Assembly: GCA_018827585.1 (NCBI GenBank)
Contig: JAHJXP010000033.1
Coordinates: forward strand, 1 to 25,903
DNA length: 25,903 bases
Direction: 5' to 3'
DNA from: Pseudomonadota bacterium
GTDB lineage: Bacteria; Desulfobacterota; Syntrophia; Syntrophales; UBA5619
The notes beneath the pieces are model-generated. The model had not been told where the DNA came from. It was given only the letters and a program-made list of their open reading frames with translations, and made no database searches. The position numbers and the translations under genes are program-made. The first letter of the stretch is position 1, and every line of letters starts with the position of its first letter. Positions 1 through 7,257 of this stretch are shown here, piece after piece.

Positions 1-42
1 GGCGCCAGGGACAATAAAGCGGGGGCTTTTAGGGAGACGGAT

Positions 43-1542
43 ATGAATATTCAAGTGAAAAAGGGAAGTCTGACTGTAAGCGCGACCGAAGCGGCCGTAG
101 TCGCGCACTTCGAGGACGAAACCGACATTGGCGGCGAGGCGGCCAGGCTTGACAAGGCGAGCGGCGGCTTCATCGGCGAGGTCGTGGACCGGGGTGATTT
201 TAATGGCCGGCTGCATCAGATCCTGGTGCTCTATTCCCGGGGAAGCGTCCCGGCTAAACGGCTGGTAGTTGTGGGGCTCGGGAAAAGGCCGGACCTTACG
301 CTTGAAAGGGTGCGGGGGGCCTTTTCGAAGGCCGCGCAGCACATCAGGTCCCTCGGTATCGGCGAGTTTTCGACTTCCCTGGATTTCGGAGAGACGGGGC
401 TGCCCCTCGAGCAAGTGGCCCAGGCCGTTGTGGAGGGGGTCCGGCTCGGTCTCTACCAGTTTACGCCTTTCAAGACCGTCGAGCGCGATCAGATCCGGGA
501 GATCGCCGGTTTCACAATTCTCGAAGCGGAAGAAGATGCCCTGAAGATCATCAGGGCTGCAGCGAAAACGGCAGAGGTGATCGCCGACGCGGTCTGCTTT
601 GCGCGCGACATCGTCTCGATGCCGGCAAACGAGATGACGCCGACCATTCTTGCCGATCAGGCGAGGGCGATCGCCAGGGGAAAGAAGATCGTCTGCAGGG
701 TCCTCGGCGCTGCAAAGATGAAGGAACTCGGGATGAACGCCCTGCTGGGCGTGGCCGGGGGAAGCGATGAGCCGCCGCAGTTGATCGTCATGGAATATCG
801 GGGAGGGAAAAAGTTCGGACCTCCCCTCGCCCTGGTCGGGAAAGGGCTCACCTTCGACAGCGGCGGGATTTCCCTCAAGCCGTCCGAGAAGCTGGACCTC
901 ATGAAGGATGATATGGCGGGCGGGGCGGCGGTCATTGCCGCCGTGCAGGCCGCTGCCCGGCTCGGTCTACCGGTAAATCTCGTCGGTCTTGTCCCGGCGG
1001 CGGAAAACCTCCCCAGCGGGAAGGCCTACAAGCCCGGCGACATCCTCAAATCCCTTTCGGGGCAGACGATCGAGATCGCCACGACCGACGCCGAAGGGCG
1101 CCTGATTCTGGCGGACGCCCTGACCTATGCGTGCCGCTACAAACCCGCCGCGATCATCGACCTGGCGACGCTCACAGGGGCCTGCGTCGTGGCCCTGGGG
1201 GAGCACGTGGCCGGCATGATGGGGACGGATGAAAAGCTGAAACGCGCGATCCGGGAGGCGGCCGATCTTACCGGAGAAAGGGTGTGGGAACTGCCGCTAT
1301 GGGAAGAGTATCATGAATTGATCAAAGGGGATGCGGCTGATTACAGGAATTCCGGCGGCAGGGCCGGCGGGGCCATTACGGCGGCCGCTTTTCTGAGCAA
1401 GTTTACCGGAGGCTATCCCTGGGTCCATCTGGATATCGCAGGTCCGGCCTGGCTGGCAAAGGAAAAGCCTTACATTCCCAAGGGCGCCTCAGGGGTTGGG
1501 GTCCGCCTCCTGGTAGAGTTTCTCCGCAACTGGAAAGGGTAG
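43..1542 (+). CDS. pepA: Leucyl aminopeptidase (peptidase family M17)
   Basis: Cytosolic metallo-exopeptidase that removes N-terminal residues, especially leucine, from peptides during protein turnover; family members form hexamers with two metals per subunit. The 499-residue length is normal. The N-terminal half (about 1-165) is the variable macro-like domain and the C-terminal half is the catalytic domain. The metal-site residues expected from E. coli PepA are all present, shifted by three: K267, D272 (GKGLTFDSGG), D290 (KDDMAGG), D349 and E351 (TTDAEGRL), plus catalytic K279 and R353. The signature reads TTDAEGRL rather than the usual NTDAEGRL, a conservative change. The ATG is preceded by GGGAG (33-37) at good spacing. 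Only 42 bases lie upstream, so operon membership on that side cannot be judged. The family is certain; the physiological substrate is inferred. Confidence 0.97.
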   Translation: MNIQVKKGSLTVSATEAAVVAHFEDETDIGGEAARLDKASGGFIGEVVDRGDFNGRLHQILVLYSRGSVPAKRLVVVGLGKRPDLTLERVRGAFSKAAQHIRSLGIGEFSTSLDFGETGLPLEQVAQAVVEGVRLGLYQFTPFKTVERDQIREIAGFTILEAEEDALKIIRAAAKTAEVIADAVCFARDIVSMPANEMTPTILADQARAIARGKKIVCRVLGAAKMKELGMNALLGVAGGSDEPPQLIVMEYRGGKKFGPPLALVGKGLTFDSGGISLKPSEKLDLMKDDMAGGAAVIAAVQAAARLGLPVNLVGLVPAAENLPSGKAYKPGDILKSLSGQTIEIATTDAEGRLILADALTYACRYKPAAIIDLATLTGACVVALGEHVAGMMGTDEKLKRAIREAADLTGERVWELPLWEEYHELIKGDAADYRNSGGRAGGAITAAAFLSKFTGGYPWVHLDIAGPAWLAKEKPYIPKGASGVGVRLLVEFLRNWKG

Positions 1543-1649
1543 GGGAATGGCGCCTGCAGGGCCGATCAAGACCTATCTTTCTGAAAAGACAACGGATAAA
1601 AAATTATCTTCGCTTGAAAAAAAACTTGCTTTTTTAAAAAACTGATGTT

Positions 1650-1805
1650 AGGGACAGCCATCCGCCCGGTGATGCGTAAGTAGCGCCTGGGATCTGATTT
1701 GATCGCTTAGATTGGCGGGACAGGAAGAAGTTGGGTGTTAGCAACGTGCAGGATAGTCGAACCACGCCGGCTCAGGAACGGGTCCTGAGAAGGTGTGGTT
1801 TTTTT
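1650..1805 (+). ncRNA. Candidate structured leader or small RNA upstream of the cold-shock gene
   Basis: The 321-base gap between pepA and the cold-shock gene has no credible ORF. After an A/T-rich block (about 1600-1642, with a possible -35 TTGCTT at 1626-1631 but a poor -10), there are about 150 bases with several self-complementary segments ending in a strong intrinsic terminator (1761-1805). Six GGA trinucleotides occur in this stretch. Two readings fit: a free small RNA ended by the terminator, or a long 5' leader in which the terminator acts as an attenuator for csp. I recognise no known riboswitch, 6S, tmRNA or SRP RNA here. Ends are approximate; the 3' boundary rests on the terminator, the 5' boundary is a guess. 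Confidence 0.35.
1761..1805 (+). terminator. Intrinsic terminator (or attenuator) before csp
   Basis: The outer stem ACCACGCC (1761-1768) pairs with GGTGTGGT (1792-1799), with one G-U pair. An inner stem CTCAGGA (1771-1777) pairs perfectly with TCCTGAG (1783-1789). A run of seven T (1799-1805) follows directly. It lies 59 bases before the csp start codon, so it either ends an upstream small RNA or controls read-through into csp. Confidence 0.8.
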
Positions 1806-1811
1806 ATGGCT

Positions 1812-1829
1812 GCCGGGTGCGAACCCGGC
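1812..1829 (+). promoter_or_regulatory. csp leader: Small hairpin in the csp 5' leader
   Basis: GCCGGG (1812-1817) and CCCGGC (1824-1829) form a perfect 6-bp stem with a six-base loop, between the terminator-like structure and the csp ribosome binding site (AAGGGGGG, about 1846-1855). It could influence ribosome access, as leader structure does in known cold-shock mRNAs. That role is inferred from position only. Confidence 0.4.
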
Positions 1830-1863
1830 CGGGACAAATTTTAGGAAAGGGGGGTGTAAAGCT

Positions 1864-2064
1864 TTGGCAGAAGGTAAGGTGAAATGGTTTAACGAGAAAA
1901 AAGGGTTCGGCTTTATCGAGAACGATGAAGGCGGGGATGTTTTCGTTCATTTTAGCGCCATTCAGGGCGAAGGCTTCAAGACGCTTTACGAAGGTCAGAG
2001 AATTCGCTTTGATGTTGAACAGGGCAAGAAGGGGCCTGCCGCAGTAAACGTACAGCCATTATAA
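1864..2064 (+). CDS. csp: Cold-shock domain protein (CspA family)
   Basis: A 66-residue single cold-shock domain, an OB-fold that binds single-stranded RNA and DNA and acts as an RNA chaperone in the cytoplasm. Both RNA-binding motifs are visible: KGFGFIE (RNP1) and VFVHFSAI (RNP2). The start chosen is TTG at 1864, giving MAEGKVKWFNEKKGFGFI, the standard family N-terminus; the frame stays open further upstream but would run back into the terminator hairpin. A G-rich Shine-Dalgarno sequence lies about eight bases before the TTG. The gene is monocistronic: a terminator-like hairpin precedes it and a perfect 14-bp terminator follows. The long structured leader suggests post-transcriptional control. 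Whether it is cold-induced cannot be told from sequence, since many family members are constitutive. Confidence 0.95.
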   Translation: MAEGKVKWFNEKKGFGFIENDEGGDVFVHFSAIQGEGFKTLYEGQRIRFDVEQGKKGPAAVNVQPL

Positions 2065-2081
2065 AATGTGTCGACCTGCGG

Positions 2082-2118
2082 ATGCCCCGGTCGCCGTCGG
2101 CGACCGGGGCATTTTATT
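2082..2118 (+). terminator. Intrinsic terminator of csp
   Basis: A perfect 14-bp stem, ATGCCCCGGTCGCC (2082-2095) with GGCGACCGGGGCAT (2099-2112), a three-base loop and a T-rich tail (2112-2118). It isolates csp from miaA. Confidence 0.92.
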
Positions 2119-2146
2119 GCCAATTTTACGACTGTTGTTACGCGAT

Positions 2147-2163
2147 CTTTTTACGAAGCCGTC
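2147..2163 (+). repeat. Solo right end of the dispersed inverted-repeat element
   Basis: The 17 bases CTTTTTACGAAGCCGTC are identical to the right terminal repeats of the copies ending at 9761 and 16271. No left partner is seen nearby. The sequence ends exactly one base before the miaA start codon, so the repeat end forms the immediate 5' untranslated region of miaA. Confidence 0.75.
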
Positions 2164-3120
2164 ATGATTGATGAAGAGGCAATCCGGGGGTTCCGGGAGC
2201 GATACAACCTGCTCGTTGTTCTGGGGCCTACGGCATCAGGAAAGACGGGGATCGCCATCCGTCTGGCAAGGAGGATCAGCGGCGAGATCATCTCCGCCGA
2301 TTCCCGTCAGGTCTATACCGGAATGGATTTGGGGACGGGGAAAGACCTCTCGGCATACGGCCGGGATGGACCCGCCGTTCCCTGTCATCTGATTGATATC
2401 ATCCCGCCTACCGAGGAATTCAGCCTCTTTGCCTATCAGGAACGCTTTTACCGTTGTTTCCAAGAAATCTCGGGGCGGGGAAATGTCCCGATCCTGACGG
2501 GCGGGACGGGTCTGTATCTGGATGCCGTTGTCAGGGACTATCGCCTGCAGGCGGCGCCGGAAAATCGCAGTCTCCGCGAGGAATTGGCCAAGCAGGAGAT
2601 GCCGGTTCTCCGCCGCCGTTTTCTGGCCCTTTGCCCGGCCATACACAATACCACCGATCTTCGGGAGCGAAAAAGGCTCATCCGGGCGATCGAGATTGCC
2701 GAATTCGCGCGGGATCACCCACGGGAGGCGGAACCTTCAGTGAGGATAGTCCCGCTTGTCATAGGGATACGCTGCCGGAGGGAAGACCTCCGCCATAAGA
2801 TTACAGCCCGCCTCGAATCCAGGCTGGAGGCAGGGATGATCGAGGAGGTGCGGCAGCTCCACGCAAGCGGCGTCCCGTGGGAGCGGCTTGACTCCTTCGG
2901 CCTGGAATACCGGTATATCGCTCTGTATCTTCAGGGGAAAATGGCAGAGAAAGAAATGTTTCAGACGCTCAATACGCGCATTCATCAGTTTGCCAAGCGG
3001 CAGGAAACTTGGTTCAGGCGCATGGAGAGAAAGGGCGTCAGGATCCACTGGGTCGAGGGCGCCGATGAGGGCGCCGATGAGGCCGCCGCCCTCGACCTGA
3101 TCGCCGGCAGGACGGCATAA
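2164..3120 (+). CDS. miaA: tRNA dimethylallyltransferase
   Basis: Transfers the dimethylallyl group from DMAPP to N6 of A37 in tRNAs that read codons starting with U; first step towards ms2i6A. The 318 residues from ATG 2164 are a normal length. The P-loop GPTASGKT lies near residue 20, followed by ISADSRQVYTGMDLGTGKD, the substrate and tRNA-binding region, and GGTGLYLDAVV. The frame is open back to 2068, but that extension would translate the csp terminator, so ATG 2164 is preferred. No good Shine-Dalgarno precedes this ATG; the sequence there is the end of the dispersed repeat. Near the C-terminus a 12-base tandem duplication (3058-3081) encodes GADEGADE. No promoter was recognised between the csp terminator and the start, so its transcription is unclear. 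Confidence 0.95.
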   Translation: MIDEEAIRGFRERYNLLVVLGPTASGKTGIAIRLARRISGEIISADSRQVYTGMDLGTGKDLSAYGRDGPAVPCHLIDIIPPTEEFSLFAYQERFYRCFQEISGRGNVPILTGGTGLYLDAVVRDYRLQAAPENRSLREELAKQEMPVLRRRFLALCPAIHNTTDLRERKRLIRAIEIAEFARDHPREAEPSVRIVPLVIGIRCRREDLRHKITARLESRLEAGMIEEVRQLHASGVPWERLDSFGLEYRYIALYLQGKMAEKEMFQTLNTRIHQFAKRQETWFRRMERKGVRIHWVEGADEGADEAAALDLIAGRTA

Positions 3121-3266
3121 AGCACTCGCCGGCCTCTCCCGCAGCGCCGGGAATCCCTCCTTTGTGCCCCGCCGCCCCCTCGTGCAGGAGGCCCCGTGGC
3201 CGGACCGCCCATCCGGGATGCGCAAAGGACTGCGTTCCCGCTTTTTTCCCGTTTCTGAATAGTTTC

Positions 3267-3295
3267 TTGACTGCCGCATCTCTTTTGAATATACT
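3267..3295 (+). promoter_or_regulatory. Sigma70-type promoter for the parvulin lipoprotein gene
   Basis: TTGACT (3267-3272), a 17-base spacer and TATACT (3290-3295) make a near-consensus promoter in the 285-base gap after miaA. Transcription would begin near 3302, leaving a leader of about 100 bases. Nothing else was recognised in this gap. Confidence 0.75.
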
Positions 3296-3405
3296 CCCCG
3301 CCTTCGTTTGTCCTGCCTGCCTGCCGCCGAAAGGGACAGGCCGAAAAGGGAACGGGACAGGGATATGGCGAAGCAGGTATAAATTATTACCGGGAAGGAA
3401 TGATC

Positions 3406-4494
3406 GTGATCAAAAAAAAGGGGCGGCGTTTTCTTGTCGCGACGGCCTGTTTATTGGTGATGCTTGGGGGCTGCGGTTCAAGGGAAGAGCAGGCAAAAGA
3501 GGCCCCGCCCGTGATGGCGCCGAGCCGGGACGCCGCTGCCGCGCCGGAGGCGAAGACGACTGCCGAAACGGCGTCGGCGTCGGCAAAGAACGACGACTCT
3601 GGCCAAGTCGCGGTGGAAGTGGAAGGGGTCAAGCTGACCAAGGGGGATCTCGAGAGAGAATTGCAGAAAAAACTGGCGACGATCAAAGACCAGATCCCCG
3701 CCGAGAGTCTTGAACAGGCCAGGGCGGAGATCCGGAAAGGCCTGGTGGATGAGTTCGTCGTCCGCACTCTCCTGAACAGGGAGATCGGCAACAGGAAGAT
3801 AGCCGCGACCGAAAAGGAGATCGCGGATGCCATGGAAGAGATCAGATCCCAGCTCCCCCCCGGCGTGACCATGGAAGCGCTGCTCAAGAAGAACATGATG
3901 GATGCCGCGAAGATGCGCGAGGAGATCGGGTTCAACGTCCAGATCAACAAGCTGATCACCCAGGAACTCGGGGGCAAGGTTAAGGCAACGGATAAGGAAA
4001 TTGCCGATTTTTACGGGAAAAACAAGGATAAATTCAGGAAGCCGGAGACTGTCCGCGCCCGGCATCTCCTGGTGGCCAAAGCCCCTGAAGATACCGAAAA
4101 GATCAAGGCGGACAAAAAGACAAAGGCGGAAGAACTGAGAAAGCAGCTAACAGGGGGCGCGGATTTTGCCGATCTGGCTGCGAAGAATTCCGATTGTCCG
4201 AGCAAACAGAACGGGGGCGATCTCGATTTCTTTACCCGCGGACAGATGGTCAAGCCCTTTGAGGATGCGGCTTTTTCTCAGAAAAACAATGAGATCGGAC
4301 CGGTGGTGGAAACCGATTTCGGCTTTCACATCATCCAGGTTCTCGAACATCACAGCGAGCAGGTCGCGAAACTCGAGGGGGACGTAAAGAAACGCATCGG
4401 CGCCTTCCTCGAACAGCAGAAACAGCAGGCGGCCTTCGACGGCCTGGTGAAGAAGCTCAAAAGCGGCGCGAATATCGTCGTCTACGGAAAGTGA
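3406..4494 (+). CDS. Lipoprotein peptidyl-prolyl isomerase (SurA/PrsA-like parvulin)
   Basis: Predicted envelope chaperone that catalyses proline isomerisation and helps fold exported or outer-membrane proteins. A lipoprotein signal is clear: basic KKKGRR, a hydrophobic stretch and the lipobox LGGC, giving a lipidated Cys at residue 23. A low-complexity Ala/Glu-rich linker follows, then a SurA-type N-terminal helical domain (roughly 60-200) and one parvulin domain beginning ETVRARHLLV and ending near FGFHIIQVLEH. GTG 3406 is chosen over ATG 3400 because the strong ribosome site GGGAAGGA (3392-3399) directly abuts the ATG but sits six bases from the GTG. A good promoter lies upstream and the MBL hydrolase gene starts 16 bases after the stop, so the two are probably co-transcribed. 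Lipidation would depend in its last step on Lnt, also encoded here. Confidence 0.9.
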   Translation: MIKKKGRRFLVATACLLVMLGGCGSREEQAKEAPPVMAPSRDAAAAPEAKTTAETASASAKNDDSGQVAVEVEGVKLTKGDLERELQKKLATIKDQIPAESLEQARAEIRKGLVDEFVVRTLLNREIGNRKIAATEKEIADAMEEIRSQLPPGVTMEALLKKNMMDAAKMREEIGFNVQINKLITQELGGKVKATDKEIADFYGKNKDKFRKPETVRARHLLVAKAPEDTEKIKADKKTKAEELRKQLTGGADFADLAAKNSDCPSKQNGGDLDFFTRGQMVKPFEDAAFSQKNNEIGPVVETDFGFHIIQVLEHHSEQVAKLEGDVKKRIGAFLEQQKQQAAFDGLVKKLKSGANIVVYGK

Positions 4495-4510
4495 ACCGGG
4501 GGTGCAGGGG

Positions 4511-5416
4511 ATGAGAAGCAGCAAGGCGGGAAAGGTTTGCGATCGCCTCTGGTACCTCGGCCGGGAGGAATCAGGGATCTACCTTCTCGAAGGAGAGAGG
4601 CGCTCACTTATCATCACGGGAGGGATGAGCTACCTGGCGCCGATGGTCATCGACCAGATGAGCGCCTTCGGCATCGAGGAAAAGGGGATCGGAAAAATGC
4701 TGATCCTCCATGCCCATTTTGATCATGTGGGGCTTTTCCCATTCTTCAAACGTCGCAATCCGGCAATCGAACTCTACGCCTCGGCCAGGGCGTGGGAAAT
4801 CCTGCGGATGCCGAAGGGAATCGAGACGGTCAACGCCTTCGGCCGTCTCGTTGCGGAAAGGATGGGAATGACCGCGTCTCTGGCGGGACGCGATCTGGAG
4901 TGGCGAAACGATGTGGCCGGGACTGAGGTCTCCGAAGGGGATCAAATAGATTTGGGCGGCCTGACGGTCCGGATCCTGGAAACCCCCGGCCACTCCTCCT
5001 GCTCCATTTCCGCTTATGTTCCGGAGATTCGGGCGCTCTTTCCCTCGGACGGCGGCGGCATCCCTTATGCCGGGACGATCCTTCCCGCTGGAAATTCGAA
5101 TTATACGCAGTACCAGGAGAGCCTCCGGAAGCTGGAACCTCTCGAGGTGGACATCCTCTGCGCCGATCATTACGGGTATGTGACGGGGCGGGAGGCGCGA
5201 GGGTACATCTCCCGGAGCATCGCCGCGGCCGCGGAGAAACGGGCCCTGATCGAAGCGACTTACCGGCGCACCGGTTCCATCGAGGAAACAGCAGCGGAGC
5301 TGGTGGTGGAGGTATACAACCGACGGCCGGACTATTTCCTCGCGCCGGAGATCTATGCCGGGGTCTACCGCCAGACGGTCCGTCACATTGCACGGGCGCT
5401 GGATAAATCGGCCTGA
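4511..5416 (+). CDS. Metallo-beta-lactamase-fold hydrolase, function unknown
   Basis: A single-domain MBL-fold protein of 301 residues with a complete dinuclear metal site: H67, H69, D71 and H72 (HAHFDH), H161 (TPGHSS), D180 (FPSDGG) and H220 (ADHYG). No signal peptide is seen, so it is likely cytosolic. The fold covers thioester hydrolases (glyoxalase II), lactonases, sulfur dioxygenases and others, and nothing here chooses among them; the C-terminal 75 residues are helical and lack a recognised domain. ATG 4511 is preferred over GTG 4502 because GGGGG (4498-4502) is then eight bases upstream. It follows the parvulin lipoprotein gene by 16 bases, suggesting co-transcription but not a clear functional link. 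Fold and metal site are firm; substrate is unknown. Confidence 0.85.
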   Translation: MRSSKAGKVCDRLWYLGREESGIYLLEGERRSLIITGGMSYLAPMVIDQMSAFGIEEKGIGKMLILHAHFDHVGLFPFFKRRNPAIELYASARAWEILRMPKGIETVNAFGRLVAERMGMTASLAGRDLEWRNDVAGTEVSEGDQIDLGGLTVRILETPGHSSCSISAYVPEIRALFPSDGGGIPYAGTILPAGNSNYTQYQESLRKLEPLEVDILCADHYGYVTGREARGYISRSIAAAAEKRALIEATYRRTGSIEETAAELVVEVYNRRPDYFLAPEIYAGVYRQTVRHIARALDKSA

Positions 5417-5460
5417 AAAATACGCCTCCCTCTTTTCGATCCGCACGGGGTGAGAGTTTT

Positions 5461-5518
5461 GAAAATCAGATCCCTTCGCGCTCAAGACATTTTTTCGCGC
5501 TTACGGAATCTGATTTTC
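5461..5518. repeat. Long inverted repeat between convergent genes
   Basis: GAAAATCAGATCCC (5461-5474) and GGAATCTGATTTTC (5505-5518) are complementary with a single mismatch, around a 30-base spacer containing CGCG-type inner complementarity and a T run. It sits in the 131-base gap between the end of the MBL gene and the end of panB, the expected place for a bidirectional terminator. The outer A/T-rich arms give A and T runs on opposite sides, consistent with termination in both directions. Confidence 0.55.
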
Positions 5519-5547
5519 CGGTTGCGCAAAGGTCTCGGGGGTATCGT

Positions 5548-6357
5548 TCAGAAAGAGTGTTCCTTGCCCGGAAAAGCGCCGGATCTCACCTCCTCCGCAT
5601 ACCGTCTGACGGCCTCTCTCATCTGCGGGGCGAAGTCGGCGTATTTTTTCACAAATCGCGGCGTGAATCTCTCAAAGGTCCCCAGCATGTCGTTGGTGAC
5701 GAGGACCTGGCCGTCGCAGTCCGCTCCGGCGCCGATGCCGATCGTGGCGATGCCGAGCGAACGGGTGATCTCGCCGGCCACATCCGCCGGAACGCACTCC
5801 AGAACGAGCGAAAAGGCGCCGGCCTCTTCGATGATCCGGGCGTCTTCAATGATCCGCCGGGCCGCTTCATCGCCCCTTCCCTGAACCTTGAATCCGCCGA
5901 ACTGCTGGATGGATTGCGGGGTAAGTCCCAGATGACCCATGACCGGGATTCCACAGGCGGTCATGCGCCTGATCGCCTCCGCAACCTCTCTTCCCCCCTC
6001 TAACTTGACCGCCTGGGCGTCCGTCTCTTTCAGGAAGCGGCCGGCATTCCGAAGGGCGTCTTCAACGGAAACCTGGTAGGACATGAAGGGCATGTCGCCG
6101 ATCACCATCGCCCTCTGCACGCCCCGGCAGACCGCCTTCGTGTGGTGGATCATCTCGTCCATCGTGACGGGGAGAGTGGTGGCGTAGCCGAGGACGACCA
6201 TTCCCAGCGAATCGCCCACCAGCAGGGCGTCGATACCGGACTGATCGAGAAGGAAGGCCGTCGGATAGTCGTACGCGGTCAGCATGCTGATCTTTACACC
6301 CCTTCGCTTCATATCGCGAAAAACGGCCGTCGTCACCCTGGTTGTTTCCGGGGACAT
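5548..6357 (-). CDS. panB: 3-methyl-2-oxobutanoate hydroxymethyltransferase
   Basis: First committed step of pantothenate synthesis: transfers a hydroxymethyl group from 5,10-methylene-THF to 2-oxoisovalerate, giving ketopantoate. The 269 residues form the whole TIM-barrel enzyme. Magnesium ligands align with E. coli: D49 (VGDSLGM), D88 (IGDMPFMSYQ) and E120 (VKLEGG), with catalytic E187 (VLECVP). The conserved TLPVTMDEMIHHTKAV follows the first motif. ATG at 6357 has GGAG eight bases upstream, and that site lies in the end of the preceding gene: only three bases separate the DUF2520 stop from this ATG, so translation is probably coupled. panC and panD are not in this window; transcription runs towards 5548 and ends at the inverted repeat 5461-5518. 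Confidence 0.97.
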   Translation of the reverse strand: MSPETTRVTTAVFRDMKRRGVKISMLTAYDYPTAFLLDQSGIDALLVGDSLGMVVLGYATTLPVTMDEMIHHTKAVCRGVQRAMVIGDMPFMSYQVSVEDALRNAGRFLKETDAQAVKLEGGREVAEAIRRMTACGIPVMGHLGLTPQSIQQFGGFKVQGRGDEAARRIIEDARIIEEAGAFSLVLECVPADVAGEITRSLGIATIGIGAGADCDGQVLVTNDMLGTFERFTPRFVKKYADFAPQMREAVRRYAEEVRSGAFPGKEHSF

Positions 6358-6360
6358 GTT

Positions 6361-7257
6361 TCAATCTCCTTCCAGAATTTTTTTAATCAACCCCGCCTTT
6401 TGCGGGGAGAGGGATTTCTTCTTCAGGGCCAATTCCAGGGTCATCAGTCCCATGGCGCGATAAGCGGGCAGATATGGGGGAAGTCTTTCACTGAAAACAG
6501 CGAGGTGCTGTTCGATGGTGCCCTCATCGCCTCTGGCGATGGGCCCCGTCAACGCCTGAACGGTCCCTCTCGTTTCGATGTTGTTGAGCGTGCCCCGGAC
6601 CAGGGGCCAGAAGGCACGGATCGCCTCGTCCCGGCTCAGCCCGAGCGAGAGGTAGATCTCTTCCGCCATGTGGATCAGCGCGGTGAGGTAGTTTGAGACC
6701 AGACATGCCGCTGCATGATAGAGGGGCTTGATGGCCTCGGGCACTTCAAAGGGGATGCCGCCCAGTTCCCGGACGAGGGCAAAGGACCAATCCCGGAGGT
6801 TGTCCCCGGCCGTGACGCCGAAGGTGCTCGAGGGGATGTTCCGGATGGCGCCTTCGAGGTCGGCGAAGGATTGAATGGGGTGAATGCTGGCCACCGCAGC
6901 CCCCGCCTCTTTGGCGGGTTCCAGGAGATCAAGCCCGCCCGCCCCGCTCATGTGAATGACCTTGTCACCGTGCTTAAACCCTCCCTTTTCGGCAATCTCG
7001 CGACAGACGGGGGCGATGCTGTCATCGGGTGTTGTGATGAAGATGCACGTGGCAAGGGAGGCGGCCTGGGCATTAGCGTCGGCCGGGAAAGGCCTGCCTC
7101 CGGTGTAGCGGATCCGTTCCTCGAGAGAAATCCGGGAGCGGCCGGTCACCGCAACGATGGGATAACCGGCCTTGCAAAGAAGATGACCGATGGCCGTTCC
7201 CGCCCGGCCCAGGCCGATGATGGCGATATTTTCCTTGCGGTGTGAGCTGACCGGCAT
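6361..7257 (-). CDS. Rossmann/DUF2520 oxidoreductase, candidate ketopantoate reductase PanG
   Basis: A 298-residue protein with an N-terminal NAD(P)-binding Rossmann fold (IAIIGLGRAGTAIG near residue 12) and a helical C-terminal half matching the DUF2520 architecture, like other short-chain beta-hydroxyacid-type reductases. The long frame starts at 7323, but ATG 7257 is chosen: it has GAGGGTAG a few bases upstream and begins just before the Rossmann motif. It is the first gene of a two-gene minus-strand unit with panB. As I recall, PanG of Francisella is a DUF2520-type ketopantoate reductase encoded beside panB and panC; the direct coupling with panB here suggests the same step, ketopantoate to pantoate. 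The architecture is seen; the reaction is inferred from neighbourhood and family, and other substrates remain possible. Confidence 0.78.
   Translation of the reverse strand: MPVSSHRKENIAIIGLGRAGTAIGHLLCKAGYPIVAVTGRSRISLEERIRYTGGRPFPADANAQAASLATCIFITTPDDSIAPVCREIAEKGGFKHGDKVIHMSGAGGLDLLEPAKEAGAAVASIHPIQSFADLEGAIRNIPSSTFGVTAGDNLRDWSFALVRELGGIPFEVPEAIKPLYHAAACLVSNYLTALIHMAEEIYLSLGLSRDEAIRAFWPLVRGTLNNIETRGTVQALTGPIARGDEGTIEQHLAVFSERLPPYLPAYRAMGLMTLELALKKKSLSPQKAGLIKKILEGD

Noticed and set aside
1650..1805. Known riboswitch (c-di-GMP GEMM, glycine, SAM), 6S or tmRNA before csp
   Set aside because: I could not match the conserved core of any of these by eye, so only a generic leader/small RNA is reported.
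1795..1863. N-terminal extension of the cold-shock protein from GTG 1795
   Set aside because: The extension would translate the terminator stem and T run; the TTG at 1864 has the ribosome site and the family N-terminus.
3162..3713. Plus-strand ORF of 183 residues covering the promoter gap and the parvulin start
   Set aside because: It overlaps a good promoter and the well-supported lipoprotein gene in another frame; low-complexity Arg/Gly-rich translation.
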